A program made the position numbers and the translations under genes. Source: an uncultured Roseobacter sp. (GTDB lineage: Bacteria > Pseudomonadota > Alphaproteobacteria > Rhodobacterales > Rhodobacteraceae). Taken from it: DNA of 64,000 nucleotides. Under the pieces are notes generated by a model. The model was given only the letters and a program-made list of their open reading frames with translations. It was not told the origin of the DNA and ran no database searches. Location of the stretch: the NCBI RefSeq assembly GCF_947492555.1, contig NZ_CANLNE010000002.1:921501-985500 (forward strand), read 5' to 3'. This document shows positions 43,117 through 52,412 of this stretch, one piece after another (position 1 is the first letter of the stretch; each line of letters starts with the position of its first letter).

Positions 43117-44622
43117 TCAGTCTGTTACCGCCGGTGGTTTTTTCAGCACGCCGCGCAGGAACATCGGGGCCACAAACCCTGCAATCGCCGCCACCCACAG
43201 CCCGATCGCGATGGGGCTGGAGAAGAGGTAGATGGGGTCTCCGTCAGACAGGGTCATGGCGCGGCGCAAGGCGTCTTCCATCTTGCCACCGAGAAGGATG
43301 CCGAGGATCACGGGCACCGTGGGCACATCGAGCTTGCGCAAAATATAACCCAGTACACCGAAGCCAACCATCAGCAGCAGATCGAAGTAACTGCCCGACA
43401 GCGAGTAGATGCCCACAAAGGAGATCATCGTGACGCCCGGCAACAACACCCAGGCGGGCACCGAGAGGATCTTCACGAAGATCTTGACCATGGGCACGTT
43501 CATCAGCAACAGCACCACATTGGCGATCAGCAAAGACGCGATCAGGCCCCAGACCACATCGGCCTTTTCCGTAAAGAGCGTGGGCCCGGGCGTGATATTC
43601 AGGGTCATCAGCAGCGCAAGCAATACCGCCGTTGTTCCCGACCCTGGCACGCCCAACGTCAGCATGGGCACCAATGCACCGCCCGCTGCCGAGTTATTGC
43701 CTGCCTCGGGGGCCGCCACGCCTTTGGGCACACCCGTGCCAAAGCCGCCCTTTTCACCCGCGATCGACTTTTCCGTCATGTATGCGAGAAAGGATCCCAG
43801 CGACGCGCCCGCGCCCGGCAGAATACCCGCGATGAAGCCCACACCGGAGGCGCGCAGCATGGTCCACTTGGTCGCCATGATGTCTTTCCAGGGGATGCGT
43901 ACCTTGTCGAGCTTCACACCGATGGAGGAGCCCTTGCCGTGGCTTTCTATGAAGAAAAACACTTCTGCGATGGCGAAGAGCCCCACAATGGCGACAAGGA
44001 AATCGATCCCGTCAAAGAGGTGCAGGTTGCCGCCGGTCAGGCGCGGCAGACCAGAGGATGAATCCACCCCGATCATCGCGATGCCAAGGCCCATACAGGC
44101 CGCCAGCGCCGCCTTGGCCTGGTTGTTCGAGGCCATGCCGCCCAGCGTGCAGAAAGCCAGCAGATAAAGCGCGAAATACTCGGCAGGGCCGAAGAAGAAG
44201 GCCACGCGTGCCAGCGTGGGGGCGAGCAACATCAGCCCCACCGTAGCCAGCAGCGCGCCCACGAAAGACGCAACACCCGAAAGCACCAGGGCATCGCCCG
44301 CGCGGCCTTGTTTCGCCATGGGGTAGCCGTCGAGCGTGGTCATAAGCGCAGGCTCGTCCCCGGGGATGTTCAGCAGGATCGAGGAGATCCGCCCGCCATA
44401 CATGGCGCCGTAGTAAACTGAGGTCATCAGCACCAGCGCGGAGGTCGCGTCCAAACCCAGCGTGAAGGTGATCGGGATCAGGATCGCCACGCCATTGGAG
44501 GGGCCCAAACCGGGAAGCGCGCCGATGATGGTGCCCAGAAAACAGCCGCAGACCGCCAGGAACAGGGTGAACGGCGACAGCGCCACGGAAAACCCGAGCG
44601 CCAGGTTGGCAAGGATATCCAT
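43117..44622 (-). CDS. tctA: Tripartite tricarboxylate transporter, large permease TctA
   Basis: This 501-residue inner-membrane protein of about twelve helices shows TctA family motifs: VCGCFLGTIIGALPGLGPSN (about residues 22-41), YYGAMYGGRISSILLNIPGDEPA, GAGASLGSFLAYMTEK and ALVPMLTLGVPGSGTTAVLL, two glycine/proline-rich repeats thought to shape the substrate site. The start at 44622 lies one base after the tctB stop. It forms the main channel for a di- or tricarboxylate delivered by TctC. Confidence 0.95.
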   Translation of the reverse strand: MDILANLALGFSVALSPFTLFLAVCGCFLGTIIGALPGLGPSNGVAILIPITFTLGLDATSALVLMTSVYYGAMYGGRISSILLNIPGDEPALMTTLDGYPMAKQGRAGDALVLSGVASFVGALLATVGLMLLAPTLARVAFFFGPAEYFALYLLAFCTLGGMASNNQAKAALAACMGLGIAMIGVDSSSGLPRLTGGNLHLFDGIDFLVAIVGLFAIAEVFFFIESHGKGSSIGVKLDKVRIPWKDIMATKWTMLRASGVGFIAGILPGAGASLGSFLAYMTEKSIAGEKGGFGTGVPKGVAAPEAGNNSAAGGALVPMLTLGVPGSGTTAVLLALLMTLNITPGPTLFTEKADVVWGLIASLLIANVVLLLMNVPMVKIFVKILSVPAWVLLPGVTMISFVGIYSLSGSYFDLLLMVGFGVLGYILRKLDVPTVPVILGILLGGKMEDALRRAMTLSDGDPIYLFSSPIAIGLWVAAIAGFVAPMFLRGVLKKPPAVTD

Positions 44623-44623
44623 G

Positions 44624-45112
44624 TCAGTGCCCCACGAATGGAATGAGAATTGAGATCGCGTCCCAGAGCTTGGCTGCCGTCGGCACCTTGTAGGCGACGA
44701 TATTACCCAAGCCCAAAGCGAATTTGAACAGAACGAACAGCCCCAGTGACAACCCGATGCCCGCTGCAATCGCAGGCTTCACGTTCGGCGAAATCTGGTA
44801 GCTCAGGATGCCCGCTGCAATCGCCGTGGGCAGGATGAAGCCCAGCGGCGTGATCATCACTGCATAGATGCAGAGCACCAGAACGGCCACACCCATCGCC
44901 GCCCATGTGCGGCCTATCGGCCAATCAGGGTCCGGGTCAGGCTTGAACATGATAGTCAGCGAGCAGAGCGCCGCCACACCACCGATCAGAAGCGGAAAGA
45001 GCTTGGGCAGAAACTCACCCGAGAAGAGGTTCGTCTGGATCTGGGTGGCGGCCGCGATATACGCGACCGCCGTGATCAGACAGACCAGACCAAAAATCCG
45101 GTCCGAGGCCAT
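44624..45112 (-). CDS. tctB: Tripartite tricarboxylate transporter, small subunit TctB
   Basis: This 162-residue inner-membrane protein has four helices (about residues 5-25, 38-55, 75-98 and 117-140), the layout of TctB, which pairs with TctA. Its sequence is poorly conserved as is normal for the family; the call relies on topology and on its place between tctC and tctA. Its ATG overlaps the tctC stop by one base. Confidence 0.9.
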   Translation of the reverse strand: MASDRIFGLVCLITAVAYIAAATQIQTNLFSGEFLPKLFPLLIGGVAALCSLTIMFKPDPDPDWPIGRTWAAMGVAVLVLCIYAVMITPLGFILPTAIAAGILSYQISPNVKPAIAAGIGLSLGLFVLFKFALGLGNIVAYKVPTAAKLWDAISILIPFVGH

Positions 45113-46080
45113 TACTGAAGGACCCCAAGCTCTTTGGACATGGCGTTGATCTCGGCCACAAGTCCATCAACATACGCCTGGAAATCGCCGCCCACCTTGG
45201 TGAAGGGCGCCAGACCATTGTCGGCCATCGCCTGGGCCCATTCGTCGCTGTCTGCGACCTGCTGCAGCTTCCCGGCCCATTCATCGAACTTGGCGTCCGA
45301 GATGTCCTTGGGCACGTAGAGGCCACGCCAGTTCACCGCGACCACGTCAAAGCCCTGCTCCTTGGCGGTGGGGATGTCGTCAAAGCCCGGTACGCGCTCT
45401 TCGGTCAGCACCGCGATCACGCGGATATCGCCATTGGCGAGGAACGACACGATCTCGGACATGTCGCCGGTCATGGCTTGGGTGAACCCACCCACGGTCT
45501 GGGTGATGGCATCCGCGCCACCGTCAACACCGATGTATTTCACCGATGTGATATCGGTGAAGCCCGCTTCTTTCAGGATCATCAGCGGCTTGAGGTGGTC
45601 AAACCCGCCCACGGCAGAGCCACCGGCAAAGGCAACAGAGCCCGGATCGGCCTTGATTGCCTCGACCAGATCGCCCAGCGACTGGTAATCGCTGTCTGCG
45701 GCCACGGCTATCACGCCCGGATCAGCGCCGATGGCACCCACGAAGCGCACCTGATCGGCGGTCATGCCCGCATAGGCGTTTTGGGCCAGACGTGTGGTGG
45801 TGGCCGAAGACGCGGCGATGACGACATCGCTGTCATCCGCACGCTCACTGACCACGTGGTTGTAGGCCAGACCGCCACCCGCACCGGGCATGTTGGTGAC
45901 CTGCACGGGCTGGTCGACCGCGCCGATGTCATACATGATCTTGCCGATCTGGCGGCAGGTGAAATCCCAGCCGCCGCCGGGGTTCGCGGGCGCGATGCAT
46001 TCCGCGGCATACGCGCCGCCGGCCAGCCCTGCGGACAAGACGGCACTCGTCATGAGCGCCTTGAAAAAGCGTTGTGTCAT
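45112..46080 (-). CDS. tctC: Tripartite tricarboxylate transporter substrate-binding protein TctC
   Basis: This 322-residue periplasmic binding protein has a signal peptide (about residues 1-26, ending AYA). The mature start ECIAPANPGGGWDFTCRQIG is the conserved TctC N-terminus, followed by NMPGAGGGLAYNHV and GVDGGADAI. The ligand is probably a carboxylate such as citrate, tartrate or an unknown acid. The start at 46080 has GGGAGGA. It leads the operon tctCBA-AtuA-DUF4387 and is divergent from tctDE. Confidence 0.94.
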   Translation of the reverse strand: MTQRFFKALMTSAVLSAGLAGGAYAAECIAPANPGGGWDFTCRQIGKIMYDIGAVDQPVQVTNMPGAGGGLAYNHVVSERADDSDVVIAASSATTTRLAQNAYAGMTADQVRFVGAIGADPGVIAVAADSDYQSLGDLVEAIKADPGSVAFAGGSAVGGFDHLKPLMILKEAGFTDITSVKYIGVDGGADAITQTVGGFTQAMTGDMSEIVSFLANGDIRVIAVLTEERVPGFDDIPTAKEQGFDVVAVNWRGLYVPKDISDAKFDEWAGKLQQVADSDEWAQAMADNGLAPFTKVGGDFQAYVDGLVAEINAMSKELGVLQ

Positions 46081-46141
46081 TGGTTCCTCCCATTTGACTT
46101 GACGGGTTTCCACCCGTTTCATGTGGTCAAAAGACTGTAGG

Positions 46142-46161
46142 AACCTGACACCAACCTGTCA
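46142..46161. promoter_or_regulatory. Tandem direct repeats, candidate response-regulator site
   Basis: AACCTGACA (46142-46150) and AACCTGTCA (46153-46161) repeat with an 11-base period, one helical turn, the arrangement OmpR-family regulators bind. They lie 62 bases upstream of the tctC start and 24 bases before the regulator gene in the divergent intergenic region. Confidence 0.45.
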
Positions 46162-46184
46162 CGCAGGAAGAACACCGCCCCGAG

Positions 46185-46853
46185 ATGAGATTTTTGCTAG
46201 TTGAAGACAACGTCGATCTGGCCCGCGCGCTGACGGGACGCTTTGCGGTGGATGGTCATGTGGTGGATCATGCGGGCAATCTGGCGGATGCGGAACTGGC
46301 CACGCGCACGGTGGCTTACGATTTGATTTTGCTTGATATTATGCTTCCGGATGGTGATGGGCGCGAGTTTCTGCGCCGTCACCGGGCGCAGGATAACCCC
46401 ACGCCTGTGATTGTTTTGACCGCGCGCTCGGAGGTGTCAGACCGGGTCGGGTTGCTTGACTTGGGGGCAGATGACTATATCACCAAACCCTTCGATTTCG
46501 CCGAGCTGGAGGCCCGTGCGCGCGCCGTCATGCGGCGCCTCGGCGGCGCCGCAGACAATAAAAAGGAATTCGCGGGGCTCATATTCGATTCGAATGCGGG
46601 CACGATTACGACGGGGGAACGCTCCGAGCAGCTGCGCAATCGCGAGATGCGCCTGTTGGAGGTGTTTTTTGCGGCACCCGGACAGATTTTCTCCAAGTCG
46701 CACCTGATGGACCGATTGTTTTCCTTCGCCGATGATGTCTCCGAAAACGCGATTGAGGTCTATGTAGGGCGTCTGCGGCGCAAGCTCAGCGAGACCCAGG
46801 CGACCATCGAAACCGTACGTGGTCTGGGGTACCGGATGGTACGACGGGAATGA
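46185..46853 (+). CDS. tctD: OmpR-family response regulator, TctD-like
   Basis: This 222-residue protein has a receiver domain (acidic pocket VEDN, phospho-acceptor Asp51 in LLDIMLPDGDG, Lys in TKPFDF about residue 102) and a C-terminal winged-helix DNA-binding domain (VSENAIEVYVGRLRRKL, RGLGYRM). It probably activates tctCBA and perhaps the AtuA pair in response to the carboxylate. It overlaps the kinase gene by four bases. The tandem repeats at 46142-46161 are its likely target. Confidence 0.92.
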   Translation: MRFLLVEDNVDLARALTGRFAVDGHVVDHAGNLADAELATRTVAYDLILLDIMLPDGDGREFLRRHRAQDNPTPVIVLTARSEVSDRVGLLDLGADDYITKPFDFAELEARARAVMRRLGGAADNKKEFAGLIFDSNAGTITTGERSEQLRNREMRLLEVFFAAPGQIFSKSHLMDRLFSFADDVSENAIEVYVGRLRRKLSETQATIETVRGLGYRMVRRE

Positions 46854-48226
46854 CTCGCACGCCCAGTTCCATTCGCCGCCGTCTGGTCGTGCAACTGGCG
46901 CTGGTCGCAGCGCTTTTGTCGGTGGCGTTCTTTTTTGCGCTGCGAGTGGTGGCCGAGCGCGCGACGGAGGCGACGCAGGATAACATCCTTGCCGCCTCCG
47001 CCACCTCCATCGCCGATGCAGTTTATACTGATGCAGGCGTGGTGCGCGTCGAAATCCCCTATTCGGCGCTGTCCATGTTGGGGACAGTGAGCGAAGATCG
47101 GGTGTTCTATCACGTGATCCTCGATGGGCAGACACTGACAGGCTACGACGACTTACCGGTACCGGAGGTGCGCGGGGCGGGACGTGATCCGCGCTTTGGC
47201 ACTTATCTCTACCGTGACGACACAGTGCGTGCGGTCGTGGTGCGGCGGGCGTTGAATGCCGCAGACCGCATCCACCGGGTGGAGGTTGTGGTGGCGCAGA
47301 CCCGGCTGGGGCTGGCGGCGATCTCCTCGCGCATCACCACCACGGCGACGGCCATTGGTGTCGTGTTCTTCCTGACAGCCACGGCGCTCAGCAGTTTCGC
47401 CGCACAAAACGCCCTTGCCCCGCTTAGCCGCCTGGCAGAAGCGGTGCGGCGGCGGGGTCCGCGCGATCTGCGACCAGTGACGGCGGAAACACCCACCGAA
47501 TTGGCCCCGCTGGTAGGGGGGCTCAACGGGTTCATCGCGCGGCTGCGGTCCGCGTTGACGCGCTCTGAGGATCTGATCGTCGAGGCCGCGCACCGCGTAC
47601 GCACGCCGTTGGCCACCGTGCGTACGCAGGCAGAGATGGTACATCTGCAGATGGAGAAACCCGAAAACCGCACCGCCCTGCGCCAGATGATCCGCGCCGT
47701 GGACGAAAGCTCGCGGTCCGCGGGACAGCTTCTGGATCACGCGATGGTCACCCTGCGCTCGGACCAGTTGGAGACCGAAGAGATCGACCCCGCCGAGTTG
47801 CTGCGCGACGCGGTGGACCGGCTCTCGCCCACTGCAGATCTGAAGGATATCACGATAACACGCGATCTGCCGGACAGTGCTCTGCGCGTACAAGGTGACG
47901 CGATTTTGCTGCAAAACGCAGTGCGCAACATCCTCGACAACGCAATCAAGTACTCGCCTGCCGACACCGAGATCGCGGTGCGGCTCATCCCGGGTCCCTC
48001 CTGCCGTCTGGAGATTTGCGATCAAGGCCGGGGATTCGTGGCTGAAGATGTAGCGCAAATGCCCGAGCGTTTCTCGCGTGGCTCCAATGTGGAAGATGTG
48101 GTGGGCTCCGGCCTCGGCCTCACCATTGTACGCGACGTGGCCGAGGCCCACTGCGGCGCGCTGGAGATCGCGCCCAATGAGAGAGGACCCGGCGCATGCG
48201 TCACGCTTGTCTTGCCCTGCTCCTGA
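46850..48226 (+). CDS. tctE: Sensor histidine kinase, TctE-like
   Basis: This 458-residue inner-membrane kinase has TM1 (about residues 14-32), a periplasmic sensor of about 130 residues, TM2 (about 163-185), a HAMP-like linker, the H box with His248 (EAAHRVRTPLATVRTQ), N box NILDNAIKYS, and G boxes DQGRGF and GSGLGLTIV. It starts at ATGA overlapping the regulator, and its end overlaps the binding-protein gene by 31 bases, so all three proteins are made together. Confidence 0.92.
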   Translation: MTRTPSSIRRRLVVQLALVAALLSVAFFFALRVVAERATEATQDNILAASATSIADAVYTDAGVVRVEIPYSALSMLGTVSEDRVFYHVILDGQTLTGYDDLPVPEVRGAGRDPRFGTYLYRDDTVRAVVVRRALNAADRIHRVEVVVAQTRLGLAAISSRITTTATAIGVVFFLTATALSSFAAQNALAPLSRLAEAVRRRGPRDLRPVTAETPTELAPLVGGLNGFIARLRSALTRSEDLIVEAAHRVRTPLATVRTQAEMVHLQMEKPENRTALRQMIRAVDESSRSAGQLLDHAMVTLRSDQLETEEIDPAELLRDAVDRLSPTADLKDITITRDLPDSALRVQGDAILLQNAVRNILDNAIKYSPADTEIAVRLIPGPSCRLEICDQGRGFVAEDVAQMPERFSRGSNVEDVVGSGLGLTIVRDVAEAHCGALEIAPNERGPGACVTLVLPCS

Positions 48227-49218
48227 GCCTTGTCACGGGCGTGGTTCAGGCCTTCGAGATAGAGGAAAGCCGTAGATATCCGGCGCCAGGTGGCACCGAA
48301 TTGCGCATCCTTTCGACCGCAGATGCCGATGTGTTCGAGCCGATCATCGCGGCTTTTCAGGCTCTCCATCCCATTCCGATCACCTATGACGTGGCCAGTT
48401 CCGCGCAGGTGATGACAGCGCTCTACGACGAAAATGCGACCTATGATCTGGCGATCTCCTCGGCGATGGATTTGCAGACCAAACTGGCCAACGATGGGCT
48501 GGCACAGCGTTACAGCTCGGATGCCACCGCCGCCTTGCCGCCCTGGGCGAAATGGCGTGACCGGGTCTTTGCATTTACTCAGGAACCGGCAGTGCTGGTA
48601 CTGAACGCACAAGCCTTCGAGGCGCTCGACATCCCGAAGAACCGCGAGGGGCTGATTGCCCTACTACGCGACCATCCGCAGGTTTTCGACGGGCGCGTCG
48701 GCACCTATGACGTGCGCGTCTCGGGGCTGGGGTATCTTTTTGCGACACAGGATTCACGCAATACCGAAAGCTTCTGGCGGCTGACGGAAGTGATGGGGCG
48801 GCTCAATACGCGGCTCTACTGTTGTTCCGGGGAAATGATCAATGCGGTGGCTCACGGCGAGTTAGCACTGGCCTACAACGTGCTTGGCTCTTATGCGCAA
48901 GCCCGGCTTCAGGATACGCCCGGCATTGTAATTGTCGAGATGGATGATTTCGTCTCGGTGATGCTGCGAACGGCAGTGATTCCGCAGACGGCAGAGGCGC
49001 CCCAGGCGGCTGGACTGATGATCGATTTTCTTGCTGCAATGCGGCTACGCCCGGATCTGGCGACGGCAACGGGCCTTCCCCCAGTGGTCAGCGGGGCCGG
49101 GGAGGATGAAAATGTGATCCGGCCAATCCGTCTGGGCCCCGGACTGCTTGTTTTCCTCGACCGGCTCAGGCGCGACACCTTCCTGCGGAGCTGGGTCAGT
49201 TCGATTGAACAGGAATAG
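48196..49218 (+). CDS. Periplasmic binding protein linked to the TctDE sensor
   Basis: This 340-residue protein has a signal peptide (about residues 1-19, ending VQA) and resembles ferric-iron-type/spermidine-type extracellular solute-binding proteins (LRILSTADADVFEPIIAAFQ, DLAISSAMDLQTKLANDG). No permease or ATPase gene goes with it; its gene overlaps the kinase gene by 31 bases. I infer that it presents the ligand to the kinase as a third sensor component. A role as an orphan transport protein is the alternative. Confidence 0.82.
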   Translation: MRHACLALLLSLVTGVVQAFEIEESRRYPAPGGTELRILSTADADVFEPIIAAFQALHPIPITYDVASSAQVMTALYDENATYDLAISSAMDLQTKLANDGLAQRYSSDATAALPPWAKWRDRVFAFTQEPAVLVLNAQAFEALDIPKNREGLIALLRDHPQVFDGRVGTYDVRVSGLGYLFATQDSRNTESFWRLTEVMGRLNTRLYCCSGEMINAVAHGELALAYNVLGSYAQARLQDTPGIVIVEMDDFVSVMLRTAVIPQTAEAPQAAGLMIDFLAAMRLRPDLATATGLPPVVSGAGEDENVIRPIRLGPGLLVFLDRLRRDTFLRSWVSSIEQE

Positions 49219-49613
49219 ACCGGTGACCGCGGTGAGCCCAAAGTACAGTATGTCGGGAGGCATCCGGACGTCTGCCTAAGTGATGGGTCCGGAAGTCACT
49301 CATGGTGGGGTCTGTACTTGGTTTTGCAACCGCCAAGTCAACGCACAGCCCTATGGGTGCTTGCCGCATGCGTGCTCCTGAGCTTCCCGCCATTGCTCGG
49401 CGCTTCGCGAGTGCTCTTTGCATGCAGTGACCCAAATGGGCCTTGCGCTGTCGACCGGACTGATCGGCTCGGACACGTTGAGGATGAGATAAATCCGCGA
49501 AGGCACACGTGTTTTGAGGGGTTCCGGTGCGCTGCCTTGCGTAGGCATCGCCTTGCGACCGGCGAAGGGTTCCAGGCCTAGGAAACAAAGTGTCCAACCT
49601 AGGCTATTTCCTC
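49219..49613. other. 395-base stretch without a recognisable gene
   Basis: Several overlapping frames are open here on both strands, but none has an RBS, a known motif or a composition like neighbouring genes. Some inverted repeats are visible: AAGTACAG near 49243 with CTGTACTT near 49312, and GCCTAGG (49576-49582) with CCTAGGC (49598-49604). It may be decayed coding sequence or a structured noncoding transcript. Confidence 0.4.
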
Positions 49614-50237
49614 TCAGGACCGGGGGGGACGACTTTTATAGACGGGTAGGCGCCAGCCAAATGCGAGCGACCCTGCGCGCAGTGCCCATGTGACGGCTGC
49701 GCAGGACACCAAAGGCACCAGCGCGTCAGGGAAATAGGGCTGGGTGAAAGCGGCGACGGTGGCGCCAGCAAAGGCTGCTGTCACGTAGAGTTCGCCCTGT
49801 TTCAGTACCAGCGGGACATCGTCCAGCACCACATCCCGCAGGAGCCCGCCCATGCACCCCGTGATCGTACCCATCAGCACCACCACCAGAAGCGGCTGCC
49901 CCAGCGCCAGTGCCACGCCCGTGCCCGCAGGCACCGCAACGGCCAAGGCAAAACTGTCGAGCCAGATCAGCGTTTTCAGACGACTTTCAAAGAGATGCGC
50001 CGTCAGAAAGACCAGCAGGGCAGCGGCACAGGCCACACCAATGTAGGTAGGTTGGGCGATCCAGAAAATCGGGTTACGGTCCAGCAGCACGTCCCGCACC
50101 GTGCCGCCACCCACCGCCGTGAGGCAGGCGACAAAGGCAAAGCCGACGATATCCAGTTGCTGGCGCGAGGCCACCAGCGCGCCGGTAAGCGCAAAGATGA
50201 AGACGGCAGCGTAGTCCAGAAAGCTGATCAGGGTCAT
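49614..50237 (-). CDS. TRIC-family cation channel (UPF0126, YicG-like)
   Basis: This 207-residue inner-membrane protein has seven helices built from two inverted repeats, each with a glycine-rich bend: [20 protein letters not shown] (about residues 35-54) and [20 protein letters not shown] (about 123-142). Bacterial TRIC homologues form trimeric potassium/sodium-permeable channels. Its start overlaps the rnhA stop by four bases. Confidence 0.92.
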   Translation of the reverse strand: MTLISFLDYAAVFIFALTGALVASRQQLDIVGFAFVACLTAVGGGTVRDVLLDRNPIFWIAQPTYIGVACAAALLVFLTAHLFESRLKTLIWLDSFALAVAVPAGTGVALALGQPLLVVVLMGTITGCMGGLLRDVVLDDVPLVLKQGELYVTAAFAGATVAAFTQPYFPDALVPLVSCAAVTWALRAGSLAFGWRLPVYKSRPPRS

Positions 50238-50689
50238 TTGGGTTTGAAGGGGGCCATGCCCGCCCGCGCCAATTCATCCGCCCGTTCATTCTCGGGGTGG
50301 CCTGCGTGCCCCTTCACCCACTCCCACGTCACGTCGTGGCGGGCGTTTGCCGCATCCAGCCGTTGCCAGAGTTCGGCATTGGCCACGGGCTTTTTGGCGG
50401 CGTTTTTCCAGCCGTTTTTCTTCCAGCCGAAAATCCACGAGGTGATACCGTTTTTGACGTAATTGCTGTCCGTGACGATGGTGATGGTGCTGCGCCGCGA
50501 CAGGCTCTCCAGCGCGTTGATCGCGGCCAGCAGTTCCATGCGGTTGTTCGTGGTCTCCGGCTCGCCGCCCTTCAACTCACGCTCTTTCACAACCTTGTCA
50601 CCGTCCATCGCGCGCAGCAGCGCGCCCCAGCCGCCGGGACCCGGATTGCCGGAACAGGCACCGTCTGTATATGCAAAAAGCTCAGCCAT
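50234..50689 (-). CDS. rnhA: Ribonuclease HI
   Basis: This enzyme cuts RNA in RNA-DNA hybrids. The 151-residue product carries the catalytic acidic set: Asp9 in [18 protein letters not shown], Glu in [15 protein letters not shown], Asp in [12 protein letters not shown], and a late Asp in ENERADELA, plus the basic protrusion [16 protein letters not shown]. The start at 50689 overlaps the methyltransferase stop by eight bases. Confidence 0.96.
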   Translation of the reverse strand: MAELFAYTDGACSGNPGPGGWGALLRAMDGDKVVKERELKGGEPETTNNRMELLAAINALESLSRRSTITIVTDSNYVKNGITSWIFGWKKNGWKNAAKKPVANAELWQRLDAANARHDVTWEWVKGHAGHPENERADELARAGMAPFKPK

Positions 50690-51275
50690 GAGCGGCGAGG
50701 CATATCCAGTCTGCCGGAACCCCGTCAAGGCCCTTCTCCCGGCCCGTGGTGCGTTCCGTGACGGTCAGGCCTGCGTCTTCCAGAAGCCCGCTCAGCTCGG
50801 CATCGGTGTAATAGGTGTAGAGCCGCCCGATCGGGTCTCTTTTCGACCCTGTCCCAGTTTTCATGCCGATGTGAAACCGCCCGCCGGGTTTGAGCGCCTG
50901 CGCCAGCGCGGCCAGATGGCGGGGCATGGCTGCGCGCGGTGCATGCAGCAGGCAGAAATTGGCCCAGATGCCGTCATAGAGATCGGTCCCCGCGATGTCA
51001 TCGAAACTGGCGACCTGCGCCGTGACGCCCGCATGCGCCGCGGCCAGTTCAATCATCTCCGGCACCGGGTCGAGCGCCGTCACCCGCAGCCCGGCATCTG
51101 CCATGGCCGCCGCCGCATGGCCCGGCCCGCAGCCCAGATCGAGCGCATGGCCGCCTGTGGGCAGCGCCGAGATGAACGCCATCAGGTGGGCATTCTGCTT
51201 GCTATCGTCGCTAAAGCGCTTGGCATAGTCCTGTGCCCGGTTCGCATAGACTTTCAGGGTTTCATCATCGCTCAC
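50682..51275 (-). CDS. Class I SAM-dependent methyltransferase
   Basis: This 197-residue methyltransferase has motif [18 protein letters not shown] (about residues 43-59), acidic [12 protein letters not shown] and a [13 protein letters not shown] motif IV region. The likely substrate is a small molecule. It begins with GTG overlapping the DUF3429 stop (GTGA) and ends inside the rnhA start, so it belongs to one tight operon. The longer upstream frame is shadow sequence. Confidence 0.88.
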   Translation of the reverse strand: MSDDETLKVYANRAQDYAKRFSDDSKQNAHLMAFISALPTGGHALDLGCGPGHAAAAMADAGLRVTALDPVPEMIELAAAHAGVTAQVASFDDIAGTDLYDGIWANFCLLHAPRAAMPRHLAALAQALKPGGRFHIGMKTGTGSKRDPIGRLYTYYTDAELSGLLEDAGLTVTERTTGREKGLDGVPADWICLAAHG

Positions 51276-51724
51276 AGAAATACTCCTACGCTGAGGCACA
51301 GCACCACGACGGCTGTCAGCAGGATGCGCAGCGACATCCACCAGCGCGGCGCGAGCCCCCACTGCCAGAAGGCGAAATCAAGCATTAGCAACCCCAGAAA
51401 GCCGAAGATGAGATTCAACCCGGCCGTGGTCGGCCCGCCGCCGGTCATAAAGAAAGCCCAGAGGGCCGGGATGACGGACAGCGCGTAGCCGGTCGCCGCC
51501 CGTCCGCCTGTCGTCTTGGTGGCGAAACCCCACAGCACGCCCGACATGAAGCTGAGGATCACCGAGCCATAGAAAAGCTGAATGTAGGGACCGATGAACC
51601 GCGGCCCCAGCGCATCAGCGCCCCAGCTTGCCAGGGCACCATTCAGCGTCGTGGCCGCGCCCCAGACAAAGGGGATAAGCCCGGCGAGACCAAGGATCAG
51701 GGGAGCTGTGGGGATACGGGTCAT
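51272..51724 (-). CDS. DUF3429 membrane protein
   Basis: This 150-residue inner-membrane protein has five hydrophobic segments. Family features are APLILGLAGLIPFVWGA, the conserved YGSVILSFMSGVLWGFA and DFAFWQWGLAPRWWMSLR. The function is unknown, although members are widespread in alpha- and gammaproteobacteria. It is first in the DUF3429-methyltransferase-rnhA-TRIC operon. Confidence 0.88.
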   Translation of the reverse strand: MTRIPTAPLILGLAGLIPFVWGAATTLNGALASWGADALGPRFIGPYIQLFYGSVILSFMSGVLWGFATKTTGGRAATGYALSVIPALWAFFMTGGGPTTAGLNLIFGFLGLLMLDFAFWQWGLAPRWWMSLRILLTAVVVLCLSVGVFL

Positions 51725-51755
51725 AGACTGCTTTTTGACATGTGGGCGGGCAAGG

Positions 51756-52412
51756 TCAAGGCTGAGGGTGCGTCACGTCAAAGCCCGCATCGGTTTGGTG
51801 CATACTGGAGCGGGTGGACCACTTGGACCACCATTTCGAAAGGGCAGGGCGTCGGGCCAGCGCTGCGCGACCCTCGGGCGCGGCGGCGCAGGCTGCGATC
51901 ATCGGAGCCAGATGGCAATCGGCAAGTGTTGGGGTGTCCCCGGTGATCACGTACCCTTCGAGCGCAACGGTCTCTAGCGCGTCCAGCACGCCCTCAGCCG
52001 CCGCAAGACCCGCTGCGAATTCGGTCTTGTCGGTCTCAAGCCCATCTGCGGGCCGAAAGACGCCTTGGCTGAACACCTGCCGGACCAGCGGCCAGTAGCC
52101 ATAGGCATCGACGATGGAGATGACCTGCGCCATCCGCGCCAGGGCGCGCGGGGCGTCAGGGGTCAGCGACGGTGTCGGAAAAGCCGCGTCGAGGTAGCAC
52201 GAGATCGCAACCGTTTCGTAGATCTTGAAGCTACCATGCTCAAGTAGGGGGACACGGGCGAAAGGATGTGGCGTGCGCTGCTCGTCTTTGGCGTCAGGAT
52301 CAAAGGGATTTACTTCGCGATAGTCATACGCCAGCCCTTTTTCGGCCAAGACCAGCCGGGTCACGCGGGTGTAGACGGAGGGCCGATGGCCGTAGAGCGT
52401 CAGATCATTCAC
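51756..52412 (-). CDS. Glutathione S-transferase family protein
   Basis: This 218-residue protein has an N-terminal thioredoxin-like domain (LTLYGHRPSVYTRVTRLVLAEK, with FKIYETVAISCYLD forming the glutathione-binding ES/ET motif, about residues 62-75) and an all-helical C-terminal domain with TPTLADCHLAPM. The catalytic N-terminal Ser/Tyr/Cys is probably Ser or Tyr in PSVYTR. The substrate is unknown. The LysE gene overlaps its start by four bases. Confidence 0.9.
   Translation of the reverse strand: MNDLTLYGHRPSVYTRVTRLVLAEKGLAYDYREVNPFDPDAKDEQRTPHPFARVPLLEHGSFKIYETVAISCYLDAAFPTPSLTPDAPRALARMAQVISIVDAYGYWPLVRQVFSQGVFRPADGLETDKTEFAAGLAAAEGVLDALETVALEGYVITGDTPTLADCHLAPMIAACAAAPEGRAALARRPALSKWWSKWSTRSSMHQTDAGFDVTHPQP

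Noticed and set aside
49196-49597. 133-codon minus-strand frame in the gap after the sensor operon
   Set aside because: No RBS and no family resemblance, and it competes with two other frames in the same stretch; composition is like random open DNA in a G+C-rich genome.
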